The notes: a model not told the origin generated them from the letters alone. Shown: positions 36,948 to 47,057, counted from the stretch's first letter. The stretch: DNA of 64,000 nt from Anaerococcus nagyae (GCF_017874535.1 NZ_JAGGLS010000005.1:62001-126000); one strand, 5' to 3'. Translations and numbers: made by a program.

Positions 36948-38111
36948 TTGAAAAATGATTTAAGAAAAAAAGCCGCTATACTTTCTATAGCTTTATTTGT
37001 AGCAGGTAATAGTATAATTTCTGGTAGTCTTGTATTTATGCAAGAAACATTTGACATATCAATTACAAATGCTGGATTTTTAATAACTCTCTCATCCATA
37101 GCTACAATTGTAACTATGATTTTAAGTGAAGTAATAACTAAAAAAATAGGTATGAAAAATTGTGTATTACTCGGATTATTTTTAGTAGCAATAAGTTCCA
37201 TTTTTCCTATTATAAAAACTAGTTATTGGTCAGTTTTTATAAGTAGAATTATTATGGGAGCTGGAGTTGGCCTTTTTAATGGTCATAGTGCAAATTATAT
37301 AAATGTATTTTTTGAAGGTGATGAAGCTTCAAGACTACATGGTATAAGAAATTCTACTGAATTTATAGGACAAACAATTTTACTATTCATAGCTGGACTT
37401 TTAATTAAAATAAAATGGACTTTCTCATTTTTAGCCTATGCTTTAGCTTTTATTGTTCTTTTTTATTTTGATAAAACTATTCCTGATATTAATATTGAAG
37501 AAAAAGAAAATTTAGGAAAATTTCATTTTAATAAGCAAATCTTTTTTTATATATTCTTTGGCGCTGTTATGATTATGAACGTAAGTTCTCTAAGTATAAG
37601 ATTCCCTACAGTAGCTACACTGGCTAAGGGTAAGGGTGCTGATATTAATATATACATGATAGCCCTACCACTATCTGGTATGATTTCTGGGTTTCTTTTT
37701 GGATTTATAAATAAAAATCTACGTGAAAAGACTATTCTTTTAGGATTAGCTATATACACAATATTTAATGCAATTATTGCCTTATTAGGCGATAATATGT
37801 ATGTATTTTTACTTTGCATGGTCCTAATAGCTTTCTCACAATCACTTTGCACACCGTATCTTTTTGCAGAAGTTTCAAGATTTGTAAGAGGTAGCCATGC
37901 AAGGATTGCAAACAACCTTATTTTTATAGGTTGCAATATGGGAGGATTTGTAGCTCCTTTTTTTCTAAATGTAATTAATAAAATTCTGCATACAAATTCA
38001 ATAACACTTTCCTTTATATCATTTAGTCTTATATACTCTATTATGTTTCTAATAAACTTGCGTGAATTTGTAAAGACAAGAAAAATAAAGCTTTTGTCAC
38101 AAAATATATGA
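36948..38111 (+). CDS. Major facilitator superfamily transporter
   Basis: 387 aa, 12 membrane helices, with an MFS loop motif region ITKKIGMKNCVLLG between helices 2 and 3 (about residues 63-76). Probably a drug or metabolite exporter; the substrate is unknown. The start is TTG at 36948 with TGAGG seven bases upstream, rather than a later ATG. No terminator follows. Confidence 0.82.
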   Translation: MKNDLRKKAAILSIALFVAGNSIISGSLVFMQETFDISITNAGFLITLSSIATIVTMILSEVITKKIGMKNCVLLGLFLVAISSIFPIIKTSYWSVFISRIIMGAGVGLFNGHSANYINVFFEGDEASRLHGIRNSTEFIGQTILLFIAGLLIKIKWTFSFLAYALAFIVLFYFDKTIPDINIEEKENLGKFHFNKQIFFYIFFGAVMIMNVSSLSIRFPTVATLAKGKGADINIYMIALPLSGMISGFLFGFINKNLREKTILLGLAIYTIFNAIIALLGDNMYVFLLCMVLIAFSQSLCTPYLFAEVSRFVRGSHARIANNLIFIGCNMGGFVAPFFLNVINKILHTNSITLSFISFSLIYSIMFLINLREFVKTRKIKLLSQNI

Positions 38112-38360
38112 TTCCAATATTGTAGAGTATCTTCTAAAAATATTTGACGCTAATGAGCCTTATAAATTATCATCAAATGTACTAAGAAGTTACTCTAATA
38201 GCTAAATTGCAATTAGTAAGCCTATAATTTTGCTTATTTTATAAATATACTACTGCCATTTTCTGATATAAAATATTAACCTAGTTTAATAGGAAATATA
38301 CTAATTTATGTACTTTTCTAAAATTTAATAAAATGTTAAAATATGATAAAGGAGATTATT

Positions 38361-38945
38361 ATGAGAATGGTTGAAATAATAACAAAAGAAAACTGGATTA
38401 AAGAATATGACTTCTTTAATAAATTTAAAGAATCTCCATATTTTGATGTCCTACTAGAAACATATGAAAACTTAAATACAGATATACTTTTTAAATCCAA
38501 AGTCCATGGCCAAGCTCACATAGAAAGGGTCATTTTTTATTCGTTAATCTTATCTTGGAAATATAGCTTAGATAAAAGAGATACCGATATTTTAAGATAT
38601 GCAGCAAGCCTTCATGATACAAAAAGAGAGAATGATGGATGGGATGTAGAACATGGTAGACGAGCTGCCATAGACTCAATAGATTATGCCAAAATCAATC
38701 CAGATGATAAAAATATTTTGCAAGCAGTTATTACTGCACATTCTGCTAATGACAATGATATGAAAGATATTATCGAAGAATTTGAAGTAAAAAACTTTGA
38801 TAGAGCAATTTTTTTAACAAAACTATTTAAAGATGCTGATGGTCTGGATAGAGTTAGGATAAATAGGCTTGATACATCCTATCTTAGAAATGAATTTTCA
38901 AAAGAAATTGTAGATTTCGCCTATGTATTATTTGAAAAATACTAA
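38361..38945 (+). CDS. HD-domain phosphohydrolase
   Basis: 194 aa. HD motif residues are visible: HGQAHIERV (first His, about residue 55), SLHDTKRE with the paired His-Asp (about 90), VITAHSAND, and KDADGLDRVR with the distal Asp (about 160). The family removes phosphate from nucleotides or cyclic dinucleotides; the substrate is unknown. The start is ATG at 38361 with AAAGGAG; an earlier frame start at 38343 overlaps the RBS. Confidence 0.85.
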   Translation: MRMVEIITKENWIKEYDFFNKFKESPYFDVLLETYENLNTDILFKSKVHGQAHIERVIFYSLILSWKYSLDKRDTDILRYAASLHDTKRENDGWDVEHGRRAAIDSIDYAKINPDDKNILQAVITAHSANDNDMKDIIEEFEVKNFDRAIFLTKLFKDADGLDRVRINRLDTSYLRNEFSKEIVDFAYVLFEKY

Positions 38946-38950
38946 TGAAA

Positions 38951-38979
38951 TTGACATATTAAGCCATCTATACTAAAAT
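38951..38979 (+). promoter_or_regulatory. Promoter of the NlpC/P60 gene
   Basis: Perfect TTGACA (38951-38956) and TAAAAT (38974-38979) with a 17-bp spacer, 30 bp before the start codon. Confidence 0.75.
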
Positions 38980-39008
38980 TATATTATATTAAAAAACTAG
39001 GAGAAAAG

Positions 39009-40274
39009 ATGTCAAAAAGTATCAAAAAACTATTTTTAACTTCATTGGTATTTTCTCAAATTTTTATAAATCCAAGCTTGTCCCATGCAGATTCCATAGT
39101 TCTAAACAAAAATATAACTGATGGGGTAAATATTAGAGTCAAAGAAGATGTAAATAGTGAAATATTAGGTGGGATCGAAGATTTTACTCCCTATGAAATA
39201 AAAGGAGAATCAGACGATTGGTATCAAATAGAATATGATGGTCAAAAAGCTTATGTTGCCAAAAGATGGTTCTATAAGTTAAACCATACTAGTATAATTT
39301 CTGAGACCAATCTTAAAGAAAAACCTGATAGCAATTCTAAAAATCTTACCGACTATAAACTTAAAAAAGATAGTAAAGTAACTATCCTTGCCTTTGAACC
39401 TGATAGCGAATTTGTAAAAGTTTCGTATGATGAAGATTTTAAAGACAATGAGAAAATAAATGTAAAGAATCTAGCAGAAACTGAAAATGATTCAAAAAAT
39501 AAATCAAGTGATAATAAAAGCAATGTTAAAACTGTAACACTAGGTAGTTTAAGTAGCTCTCTTGAAATCCCTGAGGTTGTTACTTTATCTAGCGAAAATA
39601 AAGACAATGATAATCAGAAAGATGATAAAAATAATAGCAAAGGATTGAAAGAAGGTTATGTAAAGCTATCCTCACTAGCTATTTCAACTAAAAGTGGTAA
39701 GGATCTTGATGATTTTAAATCTTTTTATAACGATGTAAATAATCATATAAAAACTCAGCTTAAAAGAGAAGAAGAGTTAAAAAATCAGATGAAGAATATT
39801 ACGGAAGTTAGATATGTAACTACTACCACCTACGGAAATGATATTCAATCCAATAATCAAGAACAAACAAGTGTTGTGGATAATAGTCAGACTATAACAG
39901 TACCAGTCACAGGATCAGAAGCTGGTACTAAACTATATAATTGGGCAACCCAATTTGTAGGAAGACCCTACGTTTGGGGTGGTGTAGATCCTTGGAATGG
40001 TATAGATTGCTCTGGTTTTACTATGCAAATATATAGACAAATAGGCATAAGTCTACCACACTTTGCCCAAAGTCAACAAAGATATGGTGTAGAAATACCT
40101 TTAGGTAGCGAAGCAGCTGGAGATTTAGTATTTTTTGGAACAAGCCTTAATAATATAACCCATGTCGGTATGGCAGATGGTAATGGTAATATGATCCACG
40201 CTTCAAATCCAAATTCAGGCATAAAGATAAGTCCTATCAGAAATCCAATTTCTATAAGAAGAATTATTCAATAA
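39009..40274 (+). CDS. Secreted NlpC/P60 endopeptidase with SH3 domains
   Basis: 421 aa. A signal peptide (about 1-27) precedes two bacterial SH3-like repeats (about 30-170). A charged, low-complexity linker with a coiled-coil-like segment leads to a C-terminal NlpC/P60 domain (about 305-421). The catalytic Cys is in IDCSGF and the His in ITHVGM, with a following IHASN. It cuts peptidoglycan stem peptides, probably in daughter-cell separation. RBS AGGAGAA precedes the ATG. Confidence 0.92.
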   Translation: MSKSIKKLFLTSLVFSQIFINPSLSHADSIVLNKNITDGVNIRVKEDVNSEILGGIEDFTPYEIKGESDDWYQIEYDGQKAYVAKRWFYKLNHTSIISETNLKEKPDSNSKNLTDYKLKKDSKVTILAFEPDSEFVKVSYDEDFKDNEKINVKNLAETENDSKNKSSDNKSNVKTVTLGSLSSSLEIPEVVTLSSENKDNDNQKDDKNNSKGLKEGYVKLSSLAISTKSGKDLDDFKSFYNDVNNHIKTQLKREEELKNQMKNITEVRYVTTTTYGNDIQSNNQEQTSVVDNSQTITVPVTGSEAGTKLYNWATQFVGRPYVWGGVDPWNGIDCSGFTMQIYRQIGISLPHFAQSQQRYGVEIPLGSEAAGDLVFFGTSLNNITHVGMADGNGNMIHASNPNSGIKISPIRNPISIRRIIQ

Positions 40275-40289
40275 AATAATATAATATGA

Positions 40290-40328
40290 TTATCCCCTAT
40301 ATAATTAAAATTTAGGGGATATTTTTAT
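40290..40328 (+). terminator. Terminator after the NlpC/P60 gene
   Basis: A stem TATCCCCTA against TAGGGGATA, then TTTTTA. Confidence 0.75.
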
Positions 40329-40360
40329 TCTAATCTTTATATTAATTTAGTTAGAAAAAG

Positions 40361-40740
40361 AGATTTATCCACTACGCTTCGGTCGAAATGGATGGGTAGC
40401 TTTGTTCTCTTTGTTTTAAAAAATAAGTACAAATGTCTATATCGATTAAATGAAGGATATAGAGAAATATCATAGGTATTTCCAGATTTCTAAACTTCGA
40501 TTCGCTCCAGTCGAAATAGGTGGATGATTTTATGAACTTTATTTATAGAATAATGACAAATAACTATATTGGCTAAATAGAGTACACAAAAAACATCATA
40601 AGCAATTATAGATTTCTCCACTCTACTTTGCTTCAGACGAATAGATAGAAATTTTATGTACTTTGATTATAAAATAAGTACAAATAATATACCAACCCGA
40701 CTAAAGTAGAGAGATCTCTTAAGTACATCGATATTTCTAA
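40361..40740. repeat. Three degenerate tandem ~125-bp repeat units
   Basis: Units begin at about 40361, 40484 and 40610 (periods 123 and 126 bp). Each starts with a diverged version of AGATTTCTCCACT-CGCTTCGGTCGAAATGG. Each then has a T-rich stretch and, in the first and third copies, a shared AAAATAAGTACAAAT. The same core occurs at 21180-21260 and 60595-60800. No ORF is present. This repeat cluster accounts for most of the 560-bp gap between NlpC/P60 and the DUF1002 gene. A mobile origin is likely but unproven. Confidence 0.55.
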
Positions 40741-40783
40741 AATATCCTGGCTAGATCTAAATTTGTTTTGTTATTTTTTTCAA

Positions 40784-40830
40784 AGCATAAAAAAACTAGC
40801 TGAGATAAGCTAATATCCTAACTAGTTTTA
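40784..40830 (-). terminator. Terminator after the DUF1002 gene
   Basis: An 8-bp AAAACTAG/CTAGTTTT stem separated by about 22 bases. It is followed on the minus strand by T residues. Confidence 0.65.
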
Positions 40831-40835
40831 TTTAT

Positions 40836-41804
40836 CTAATCATTATTTCCAGAAAAAATATTTACAAACGAATTTGCTATTGACTTAAAGAAGTTAAGTA
40901 ATGAATCAAGTAAGCCACTATCTTGAGCTTCTTTTGCTATATTATCAATTGATTCTTTATTATCGTTATAAAATTTATTTGCATTATCAGCAAGTTCATT
41001 GCCGAATTTCATAAGATTTTCTCTTACTTCTTCACTATCTATAGCAGAAGAATTTTGATATTTATCAAAGTAATTTATAAGTATGTTTATATTATTATCA
41101 CTTAGAACGTTTTGGAGATTTACATCTTTTAATGCATCTTGTATATAGATACCGATTTGATTAGCATCAGCTGCTTGTCCTGTTTCTTCTTTATGATCAG
41201 CTAACTTTTGCTTAACTTCTATAACAACCTTATCTAGATCCTCAGGTTTGAAATTATCTTTTCCTTCATTTTCTTTAGATATTTCATTTACCGCTTCCAA
41301 TTCATCTTGAGCAACTTTTGCGCGTTCTGGATCTACTTTTTCTCCACTTAAATCCATAGCAACATATACTCCAACTAATGCTGACTCTCCTGTAACCGGT
41401 TTTGGACTTGCTACATAGATTTCTGCATCACTAATACCTGCTGTTATGGCAGCATTTGTATATTGTCCTTGAGTGATAGATGTAATATTTGTTGGAGTTA
41501 CAATATTAACTTTGATTCCAGATTTTTCTGGCAATTTTTTAATATATACTGATGAAATCATATTGCTATTATCAGTATAATATCCTAAATATTTTTGTAA
41601 GTCACTTCCCGAAGCCCTACTATAATTTATATTTGAATCATTCTTCTCTACACCAAAAGCATCATTCATTTGATTAATTTGTTCTTCACTTAAAGCCGCT
41701 CCATAAACTACATCGTTTTTATTTGAATCAGCACTTTTTGCAAAGGAAATCGATGGCAGTAAAATACTTAAGACACAAACTAGTGTCAACAATCTTTTTT
41801 TCAT
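40836..41804 (-). CDS. Secreted DUF1002 protein
   Basis: 322 aa. A signal peptide (about 1-22) precedes a conserved region with the VVYGAALSEEQINQM start and the ITAGISDAEIYVASPKPVTGES block of DUF1002. The C-terminal third is helical and acidic. The function is unknown; homologues occur in many Firmicutes and are exported. The gene is 9 bp after the Mrp ATPase, so the two form an operon. Confidence 0.85.
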   Translation of the reverse strand: MKKRLLTLVCVLSILLPSISFAKSADSNKNDVVYGAALSEEQINQMNDAFGVEKNDSNINYSRASGSDLQKYLGYYTDNSNMISSVYIKKLPEKSGIKVNIVTPTNITSITQGQYTNAAITAGISDAEIYVASPKPVTGESALVGVYVAMDLSGEKVDPERAKVAQDELEAVNEISKENEGKDNFKPEDLDKVVIEVKQKLADHKEETGQAADANQIGIYIQDALKDVNLQNVLSDNNINILINYFDKYQNSSAIDSEEVRENLMKFGNELADNANKFYNDNKESIDNIAKEAQDSGLLDSLLNFFKSIANSFVNIFSGNND

Positions 41805-41813
41805 AAACCACTC

Positions 41814-42602
41814 CTATAAACTTTCAATTTTTTCTATGATTGGATTTAATTCTGCTGGATTAATATCTTCAATTAGACCACTATCAATTTTTGAAGATAT
41901 TTCTGGATTTATTGGTAGTTTTGCTATGGTATCAATATTATGATTTTCTGCAACTTCATCAACGTGACTATCACCAAATATCTTATGCTCGCTTCCACAA
42001 TCTGGGCATTTAAAATATGACATATTCTCTACTATTCCTATTACTTTTTTACCCATCATGCGAGCCATCTTAAGTGATTTTTCTACAACCATTCCAACTA
42101 AATCTTGTGGTGTTGCTACCGCCACTATTCCATCTATTGGTAAAGATTGGAATACTGTAAGTGGTACATCACTTGTTCCTGGAGGCATGTCTATGAGCAT
42201 ATAATCAATCTCTCCCCAATCTACATCCGAATAGAACTGCTTGATTACCCCAGTTACTATGGATGATCTCCACACTACTGGATCCGTCTTATTTGGTAGG
42301 ATCATATTAACTGATATAACTTCTATTCCATCACGAGATAGACCTGGGTACATAAGTCCTTCTTTAGTACCTCTTACACTTTCGTCTATACCAAAAGCTT
42401 GTGGTATAGATGGTCCTGTAATATCAGCATCAAATATAGCTACTTTGTAACCTTTTTTATTTAATTTATTAGCAATCATACTAGTTACAGATGACTTACC
42501 AACACCACCTTTACCACTCATAACTGCTATAACATGACCAACTCTAGAACCTTCATGAAGATTAACCTTAAATTGATCGAAATTTCTTTTTTTTTCTTCC
42601 AT
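41814..42602 (-). CDS. mrp: Mrp/NBP35-family iron-sulfur carrier ATPase
   Basis: 262 aa. P-loop SGKGGVGKSS (about 22-31) with the deviant Walker A lysine. The Switch region reads DADITGPSIP and the conserved CPDCG motif near residue 193 binds the bridging iron-sulfur cluster. It delivers Fe-S clusters to apoproteins. The start is ATG at 42602 (AAAGGAG six bases upstream); the preceding ATG at 42605 is too close to the RBS, and the frame's further start at 42635 is in the upstream terminator. Confidence 0.92.
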   Translation of the reverse strand: MEEKKRNFDQFKVNLHEGSRVGHVIAVMSGKGGVGKSSVTSMIANKLNKKGYKVAIFDADITGPSIPQAFGIDESVRGTKEGLMYPGLSRDGIEVISVNMILPNKTDPVVWRSSIVTGVIKQFYSDVDWGEIDYMLIDMPPGTSDVPLTVFQSLPIDGIVAVATPQDLVGMVVEKSLKMARMMGKKVIGIVENMSYFKCPDCGSEHKIFGDSHVDEVAENHNIDTIAKLPINPEISSKIDSGLIEDINPAELNPIIEKIESL

Positions 42603-42623
42603 CATAAACTCCTTTATTTGAAA

Positions 42624-42648
42624 AGAAAAAAGCATTATTAAAAATGCT
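42624..42648 (-). terminator. Terminator after the PfoR-like gene
   Basis: A 6-bp AGCATT/AATGCT stem with a six-base loop, followed on the minus strand by a run of T residues. It isolates the PfoR-like gene from mrp. Confidence 0.75.
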
Positions 42649-42729
42649 CTTCTTTTTATTAATTATATTCAACTTTCATTAAATTTCCATTAAAGTATTT
42701 ACAGTAAATTATTAGTTATAATAAAAATA

Positions 42730-43749
42730 TTAAAATTCGATCTTCATATCTCCATCTTTTATAAGGTCTTTTTTATACATTATCTTATAAATTATAAAAG
42801 ATAAAATAGCTGGAAGGATTATTTGTAAGACTAGAATTTGTAATAAAACTGCACCTATTCCCCTACTTGACCCTAAAGTTTCTAGAGTAGAAATTTGTCC
42901 TACTAAACCGCTTGTTCCCATACCAGATCCTAAAGGTGAATTCTCCATCTTAAAACCTACTGTTGCAATTGGACCAATTATCGCTCCTGAAAGAGTTGCT
43001 GGTAACCATATCCATGGGTTTTTTATTATATTAGGTACTTGAAACATGCTAGTTCCAAGCCCTTGGGCAAGTAAACCTTCTATTCCATTATCCTTATAGG
43101 ATACAACTGCAAAACCAACCATTTGTGCGCAACATCCCACTGTAGCTGCTCCTCCAGCAAGTCCCGATAAACCTAGCATCATGCAAATTGCAGCTGAAGA
43201 TATTGGAAGAGTCAATGCCACTCCTACTAAAGTAGAAACTACAATACCCATTAAAAATGGCTGAAGTTCTGTAGCATGCATTATAACATTTCCAATCCAA
43301 GTCATAAAACTTGCCACGCCTGGGCCTATAAAATCTCCTAGAAAAACTCCTATAAGAATTGTAACAGTTGGTGTAATTATTATATCAAGCTTTGTTCTCT
43401 TTGAAACTAACTTACCAAATTCTGTTGCAAAAATAGTAGCGATGTAAACTCCGACTGGCCCACCTAGCTCATAGGCACCAAGACCAACTATTGTTGATGC
43501 AAATAAAACTAAATTAGGAGCATTAAGTGCATAAGCTATAGAAACAGCAATAGCCGCACCTGTAGCTTTCCCAACTAGAGGCCAAATCCTTTCCGTAAAA
43601 AAGCTTATAGCAAAAATATTTCCTATAGAATTTAAAATAGTTCCTACTAGAAGAGAAGCAAATAGTCCAAAAGCCATTGCTCCTAGAGCATCTATAAAAT
43701 ATACCTTAGGAGAAAGACTAATACCTTGTTCATCTAAATATTTTCTCAT
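42730..43749 (-). CDS. PfoR-type PTS_EIIC_2 membrane protein
   Basis: 339 aa, about ten hydrophobic segments with many Gly residues. It matches the PTS_EIIC_2 family that includes Clostridium perfringens PfoR, without phosphotransferase A or B domains. The name comes from its reported effect on perfringolysin expression; its biochemical role is unclear and it may transport a small metabolite. It lies 122 bp downstream of niaR. Confidence 0.8.
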   Translation of the reverse strand: MRKYLDEQGISLSPKVYFIDALGAMAFGLFASLLVGTILNSIGNIFAISFFTERIWPLVGKATGAAIAVSIAYALNAPNLVLFASTIVGLGAYELGGPVGVYIATIFATEFGKLVSKRTKLDIIITPTVTILIGVFLGDFIGPGVASFMTWIGNVIMHATELQPFLMGIVVSTLVGVALTLPISSAAICMMLGLSGLAGGAATVGCCAQMVGFAVVSYKDNGIEGLLAQGLGTSMFQVPNIIKNPWIWLPATLSGAIIGPIATVGFKMENSPLGSGMGTSGLVGQISTLETLGSSRGIGAVLLQILVLQIILPAILSFIIYKIMYKKDLIKDGDMKIEF

Positions 43750-43871
43750 AAAATCCCCTTACAATTTGATGAAACTAGTATACCACAAATATTTCCCGTT
43801 GTATATACATGTAAGCATTTAATTTACTAACTAATTCTATGCAATAAATTAATTAAAATATTAGCTATTTC

Positions 43872-44369
43872 TTATTTCAAATATCCCTTAGCTTTAAGAG
43901 CTTTTTCTATTTTTTCTATAACTTCTATACTTTCAGCACTTATGGTGTGAAAATGATTGTTTAAGGTTAGGTTTTTTAGCGGAGTAGATTCGTCCATACT
44001 TTTTACGAAATTATTTACGCCATTTCTGGAATGGATGTCTAGGTCTTTTTTTATAATTCCATATACTGGATGATTTATAAATACATCTATTATTACTCCC
44101 CCATTATCAACTATAGTATTTAACTCGTCTTTTATATCTTTATCTTCATGGCTTGACTCTATAATCCTAATTATATTTTTACTATCGCCAATTTTATATC
44201 CCTTATTTGTAGAGATTATATTTATACCAAAGGCTTTAAGTACTCCTATGTCTTTTACGATTATTTGTCTAGATACAAAAAAGTGTTTGCCTAAAGCTTC
44301 CCCGCTTATAGGTTTTGACGCTTTTTGTAATAATTTAATAATTTCTTCTTGTCTATCACTTAATTTCAT
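43872..44369 (-). CDS. niaR: Niacin-responsive transcriptional repressor NiaR
   Basis: 165 aa. An N-terminal winged helix (about 1-60, starting LSDRQEEIIKLL) is followed by a 3H domain (about 75-165) with the histidines in INHPVYG, DIHSRN and NNHFHTIS. The 3H domain senses nicotinic acid or a derivative; NiaR represses niacin transport and NAD synthesis genes. No NAD gene is nearby, so its target here is unknown. It is divergent from the T-box transporter. Confidence 0.88.
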   Translation of the reverse strand: MKLSDRQEEIIKLLQKASKPISGEALGKHFFVSRQIIVKDIGVLKAFGINIISTNKGYKIGDSKNIIRIIESSHEDKDIKDELNTIVDNGGVIIDVFINHPVYGIIKKDLDIHSRNGVNNFVKSMDESTPLKNLTLNNHFHTISAESIEVIEKIEKALKAKGYLK

Positions 44370-44403
44370 ATTTTCCCTCTTTAAATAAGTATACCATCTT
44401 CTC

Positions 44404-44432
44404 TTGACTTTTATAAAAAAATCTTGTACTAT
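44404..44432 (+). promoter_or_regulatory. Promoter of the T-box operon
   Basis: TTGACT (44404-44409) and TACTAT (44427-44432) with a 17-bp spacer, just upstream of the T-box RNA. Confidence 0.7.
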
Positions 44433-44439
44433 ATGAAAA

Positions 44440-44698
44440 ATGACATTGATAAGAAGAGTAGCTTATAGGAAAAATAAAGAGAGTCCCTGTTTGGTGCGAA
44501 GGGATATTTGGAATATATGTGAAAAAAGCCTTTGAGTTTCTTTGGGGATAGTAATTGATCTAAAGACGGGTTTGCCCGTTATAGCAAACGAGTATGATGG
44601 TACTTATTGAGATGTGCTTTGTGAAAAGTGCATGAATTTGGGTGGTAACACGGCATTCGTCCCATAGCGGATTAGAAGCACGTGTATTTTTTTTGCTT
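44440..44698 (+). promoter_or_regulatory. T-box leader, probably lysine-specific
   Basis: The 5' UTR of the amino-acid ABC transporter. Stem I carries AGAGAG (44479) and the GGTGCGA loop. The distal specifier-side strand reads GAA then AAA then AGCC-CTTTGAG (44521-44535). A nine-bp stem III (ATGTGCTTT/AAAGTGCAT) is followed by the T-box GGGTGGTAACACGG (44640-44653). The terminator runs 44647-44698, ending in eight U. All three frames of the A-run after GAA encode lysine (AAA/AAG), so uncharged tRNA-Lys should induce the operon. Confidence 0.9.
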
Positions 44699-44735
44699 AA
44701 AATAAACTAATCCAAATTTTATGAAAGGAATTATT

Positions 44736-46328
44736 ATGAAAAGAATAAAAAGAACATTATTGAATCTGATCTTAATTTTATTTGCATTTTCAGGTGTCAG
44801 CTACGCAAGTAACCAAGATCCAGTATTAAGAGTTGGTATGGAAGTAAATTATGCTCCATTTAATTTTTCAGAAGTAGATGATAAAAATGGAGCTATCCCA
44901 GTTGCTAATTCAAATGGTGAGTATGCCAATGGCTATGATGTAGCCATAGCAAAGGAACTTGCTGATAAACTCGGAATGAAGCTAGAGATTTATAAGATAG
45001 ATTGGGATGGATTAATACCAGCTCTTACCAGCGGTAAAATCGATGCTATAGTAGCAGGTATGAGTCCTACCCCAGAACGTAAAGAACAAATAGATTTTAC
45101 AAATAGTTATTACAATGCAGAAGTTGGAGTAGTTGTTAAAAAGGGGTCTTCATATGAAAAAGCAAAGAGTATACATGATTTTAAGGATGCAAAGATCACA
45201 GCCCAACTTGGAACATTCCACTATGATTTGATAGATCAAATGGATGGAGCGAAAAAGCAACAAGCTCTAGACTCTTTTCCAACTATGATTACTGCAACAA
45301 ATGCAGGTACAATAGATGGTTATCTTTCTGAAGAATCTGGCGCAGCTAGCGCTGTTAAATCAAACCCTAATTTAGTATTTTTAAGTTTCAAAGATAAAGA
45401 TGGGTTCACAATAGATAAAACCTACACTTCTGTAGCCGTAGGGGTAAAAAAAGGTTCAGAACTTACCGAAAAAATTAACAAAGCTCTAAATAATATCCCA
45501 GAATCAGAAAAAAAAGACATAATGGATAAAATGGTTGACTTAACAAACGAAGTAGATAAAGATGAAAATCCTACTAGTGAGCAAAGCTTTGGAGCAGAGA
45601 TGAAATCTATATGGCAAAGATATTCCTCACTATTTATTAAAGGTATATTAAATACATTATTTATAGCTATAGTTTCTACCACTTTAGGATTTTTGATTGG
45701 TCTATTGGTAGCAGTTATTAGAAAAATACAAGTTAACAAAATAAAAAATCCTATCGGTTATGTCCTTTATAAAATCATCAACTTTGTCCTAGGAGCTTAC
45801 ATAGAAATTTTTCGCGGCACACCTATGATGGTACAAGCTGTAATAATTTTTTATGGACTAAAGCAATACTTTAATATAGACCTATCAACTATGTTTGCAG
45901 CCATACTAATAGTTTCAATAAATACAGGTGCTTATCTATCAGAAGTAGTGCGTGGTGGAATCAATTCTATAGATAAAGGGCAATTTGAAGCCTGTAAGGC
46001 TTTGGGAATGACTCACTGGCAAACAATGAAAAATGTAATCATTCCTCAAGCTGTAAAAACTATCCTACCATCACTCGGTAATGAATTTGTAATAAATATC
46101 AAAGATACATCAGTACTTAATGTAATATCAGTTACAGAATTATTCTTTATGAGTAAGTCAGTTGCAGGATCTACCTATCAATTCTTCCCAACTTATCTCA
46201 TAACAGCAATAATCTATTTTGTATTAACTTTTGTAATAACAAGAATACTATTATTAGTTGAACGCAATATGAATGGACGTGACTTTATCCATGAATCTAG
46301 TACAGGAGTAAAACATGCCAATAATTGA
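44736..46328 (+). CDS. Amino-acid ABC transporter, substrate-binding protein fused to permease
   Basis: 530 aa. The signal peptide ends near residue 24. The SBP_bac_3 domain (about 30-280) has [12 protein letters not shown] and the [14 protein letters not shown] block. The HisM/GlnP-type permease (about 300-515) has the EAA motif [23 protein letters not shown]. Binding protein and channel are one polypeptide. The start is ATG at 44736 with GAAAGGAA; the upstream in-frame ATG at 44721 lacks an RBS. Lysine is the inferred substrate. Confidence 0.92.
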   Translation: MKRIKRTLLNLILILFAFSGVSYASNQDPVLRVGMEVNYAPFNFSEVDDKNGAIPVANSNGEYANGYDVAIAKELADKLGMKLEIYKIDWDGLIPALTSGKIDAIVAGMSPTPERKEQIDFTNSYYNAEVGVVVKKGSSYEKAKSIHDFKDAKITAQLGTFHYDLIDQMDGAKKQQALDSFPTMITATNAGTIDGYLSEESGAASAVKSNPNLVFLSFKDKDGFTIDKTYTSVAVGVKKGSELTEKINKALNNIPESEKKDIMDKMVDLTNEVDKDENPTSEQSFGAEMKSIWQRYSSLFIKGILNTLFIAIVSTTLGFLIGLLVAVIRKIQVNKIKNPIGYVLYKIINFVLGAYIEIFRGTPMMVQAVIIFYGLKQYFNIDLSTMFAAILIVSINTGAYLSEVVRGGINSIDKGQFEACKALGMTHWQTMKNVIIPQAVKTILPSLGNEFVINIKDTSVLNVISVTELFFMSKSVAGSTYQFFPTYLITAIIYFVLTFVITRILLLVERNMNGRDFIHESSTGVKHANN

Positions 46329-47049
46329 AGTTAAAAATCTAGAAAAAAACTTTGGAGATAATTTAGTACTTAAAGATATAAATTTTAGAGTAGAAAAGAA
46401 CGAAGTAGTGTCAATAATTGGTTCATCGGGTTCTGGTAAATCTACCCTACTTCGTTGCCTAAATCTCTTAGAAACACCAACAAGCGGTCAGATCCTATAT
46501 GATGAAAAAAACATTTTAGATAATAGTTTTGATGAAAGACATTATCGCTCAGAAGTGGGCATGGTTTTTCAAAACTTCAACCTTTTTGATAATAAAGATG
46601 TTTTAGAAAATTGTACCCTTGGACAAGAACTTGTTCTACACAAAAACAAGAAAGAAGCTAAAGACTTAGCTATGGAATATCTAACAGATGTTGGTATGGA
46701 TAAATTCTTCCATGCAATGCCAGATCAATTATCAGGTGGTCAAAAGCAGAGAGTCGCTATAGCTCGTGCCCTTTGTATGAATCCCAAAGTTCTATTATTT
46801 GATGAGCCTACAAGTGCTCTAGACCCAGAAATGGTCGGAGAAGTCCTAGATGCTATGACTAATCTTGCTAAAACAGGTATCACTATGATCGTAGTAACTC
46901 ATGAAATGGACTTTGCTAGAGATGTATCAACTAGGGTATTATTCATGGACAAAGGTATAATCCTTGAAGATGGTTCTCCAGAAGAAATTTTTGAAAATCC
47001 ACACCATAAAAGAACACGCGAATTTCTTTCACGTTTCTTAAATAAATAG
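46315..47049 (+). CDS. Amino-acid ABC transporter ATP-binding protein (GlnQ/HisP type)
   Basis: 244 aa. Walker A is GSSGSGKST (about 36-44), the Q-loop [13 protein letters not shown], the signature [10 protein letters not shown], and Walker [14 protein letters not shown]. It energises the fused permease. It overlaps that gene by 14 bp and is under the T-box. Confidence 0.94.
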   Translation: MPIIEVKNLEKNFGDNLVLKDINFRVEKNEVVSIIGSSGSGKSTLLRCLNLLETPTSGQILYDEKNILDNSFDERHYRSEVGMVFQNFNLFDNKDVLENCTLGQELVLHKNKKEAKDLAMEYLTDVGMDKFFHAMPDQLSGGQKQRVAIARALCMNPKVLLFDEPTSALDPEMVGEVLDAMTNLAKTGITMIVVTHEMDFARDVSTRVLFMDKGIILEDGSPEEIFENPHHKRTREFLSRFLNK

Positions 47050-47057
47050 GAGTTTAA

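Noticed and set aside
40361-40740. Repeat units resembling a CRISPR array
   Set aside because: Only three long degenerate units, no short identical repeats with unique spacers and no cas genes.
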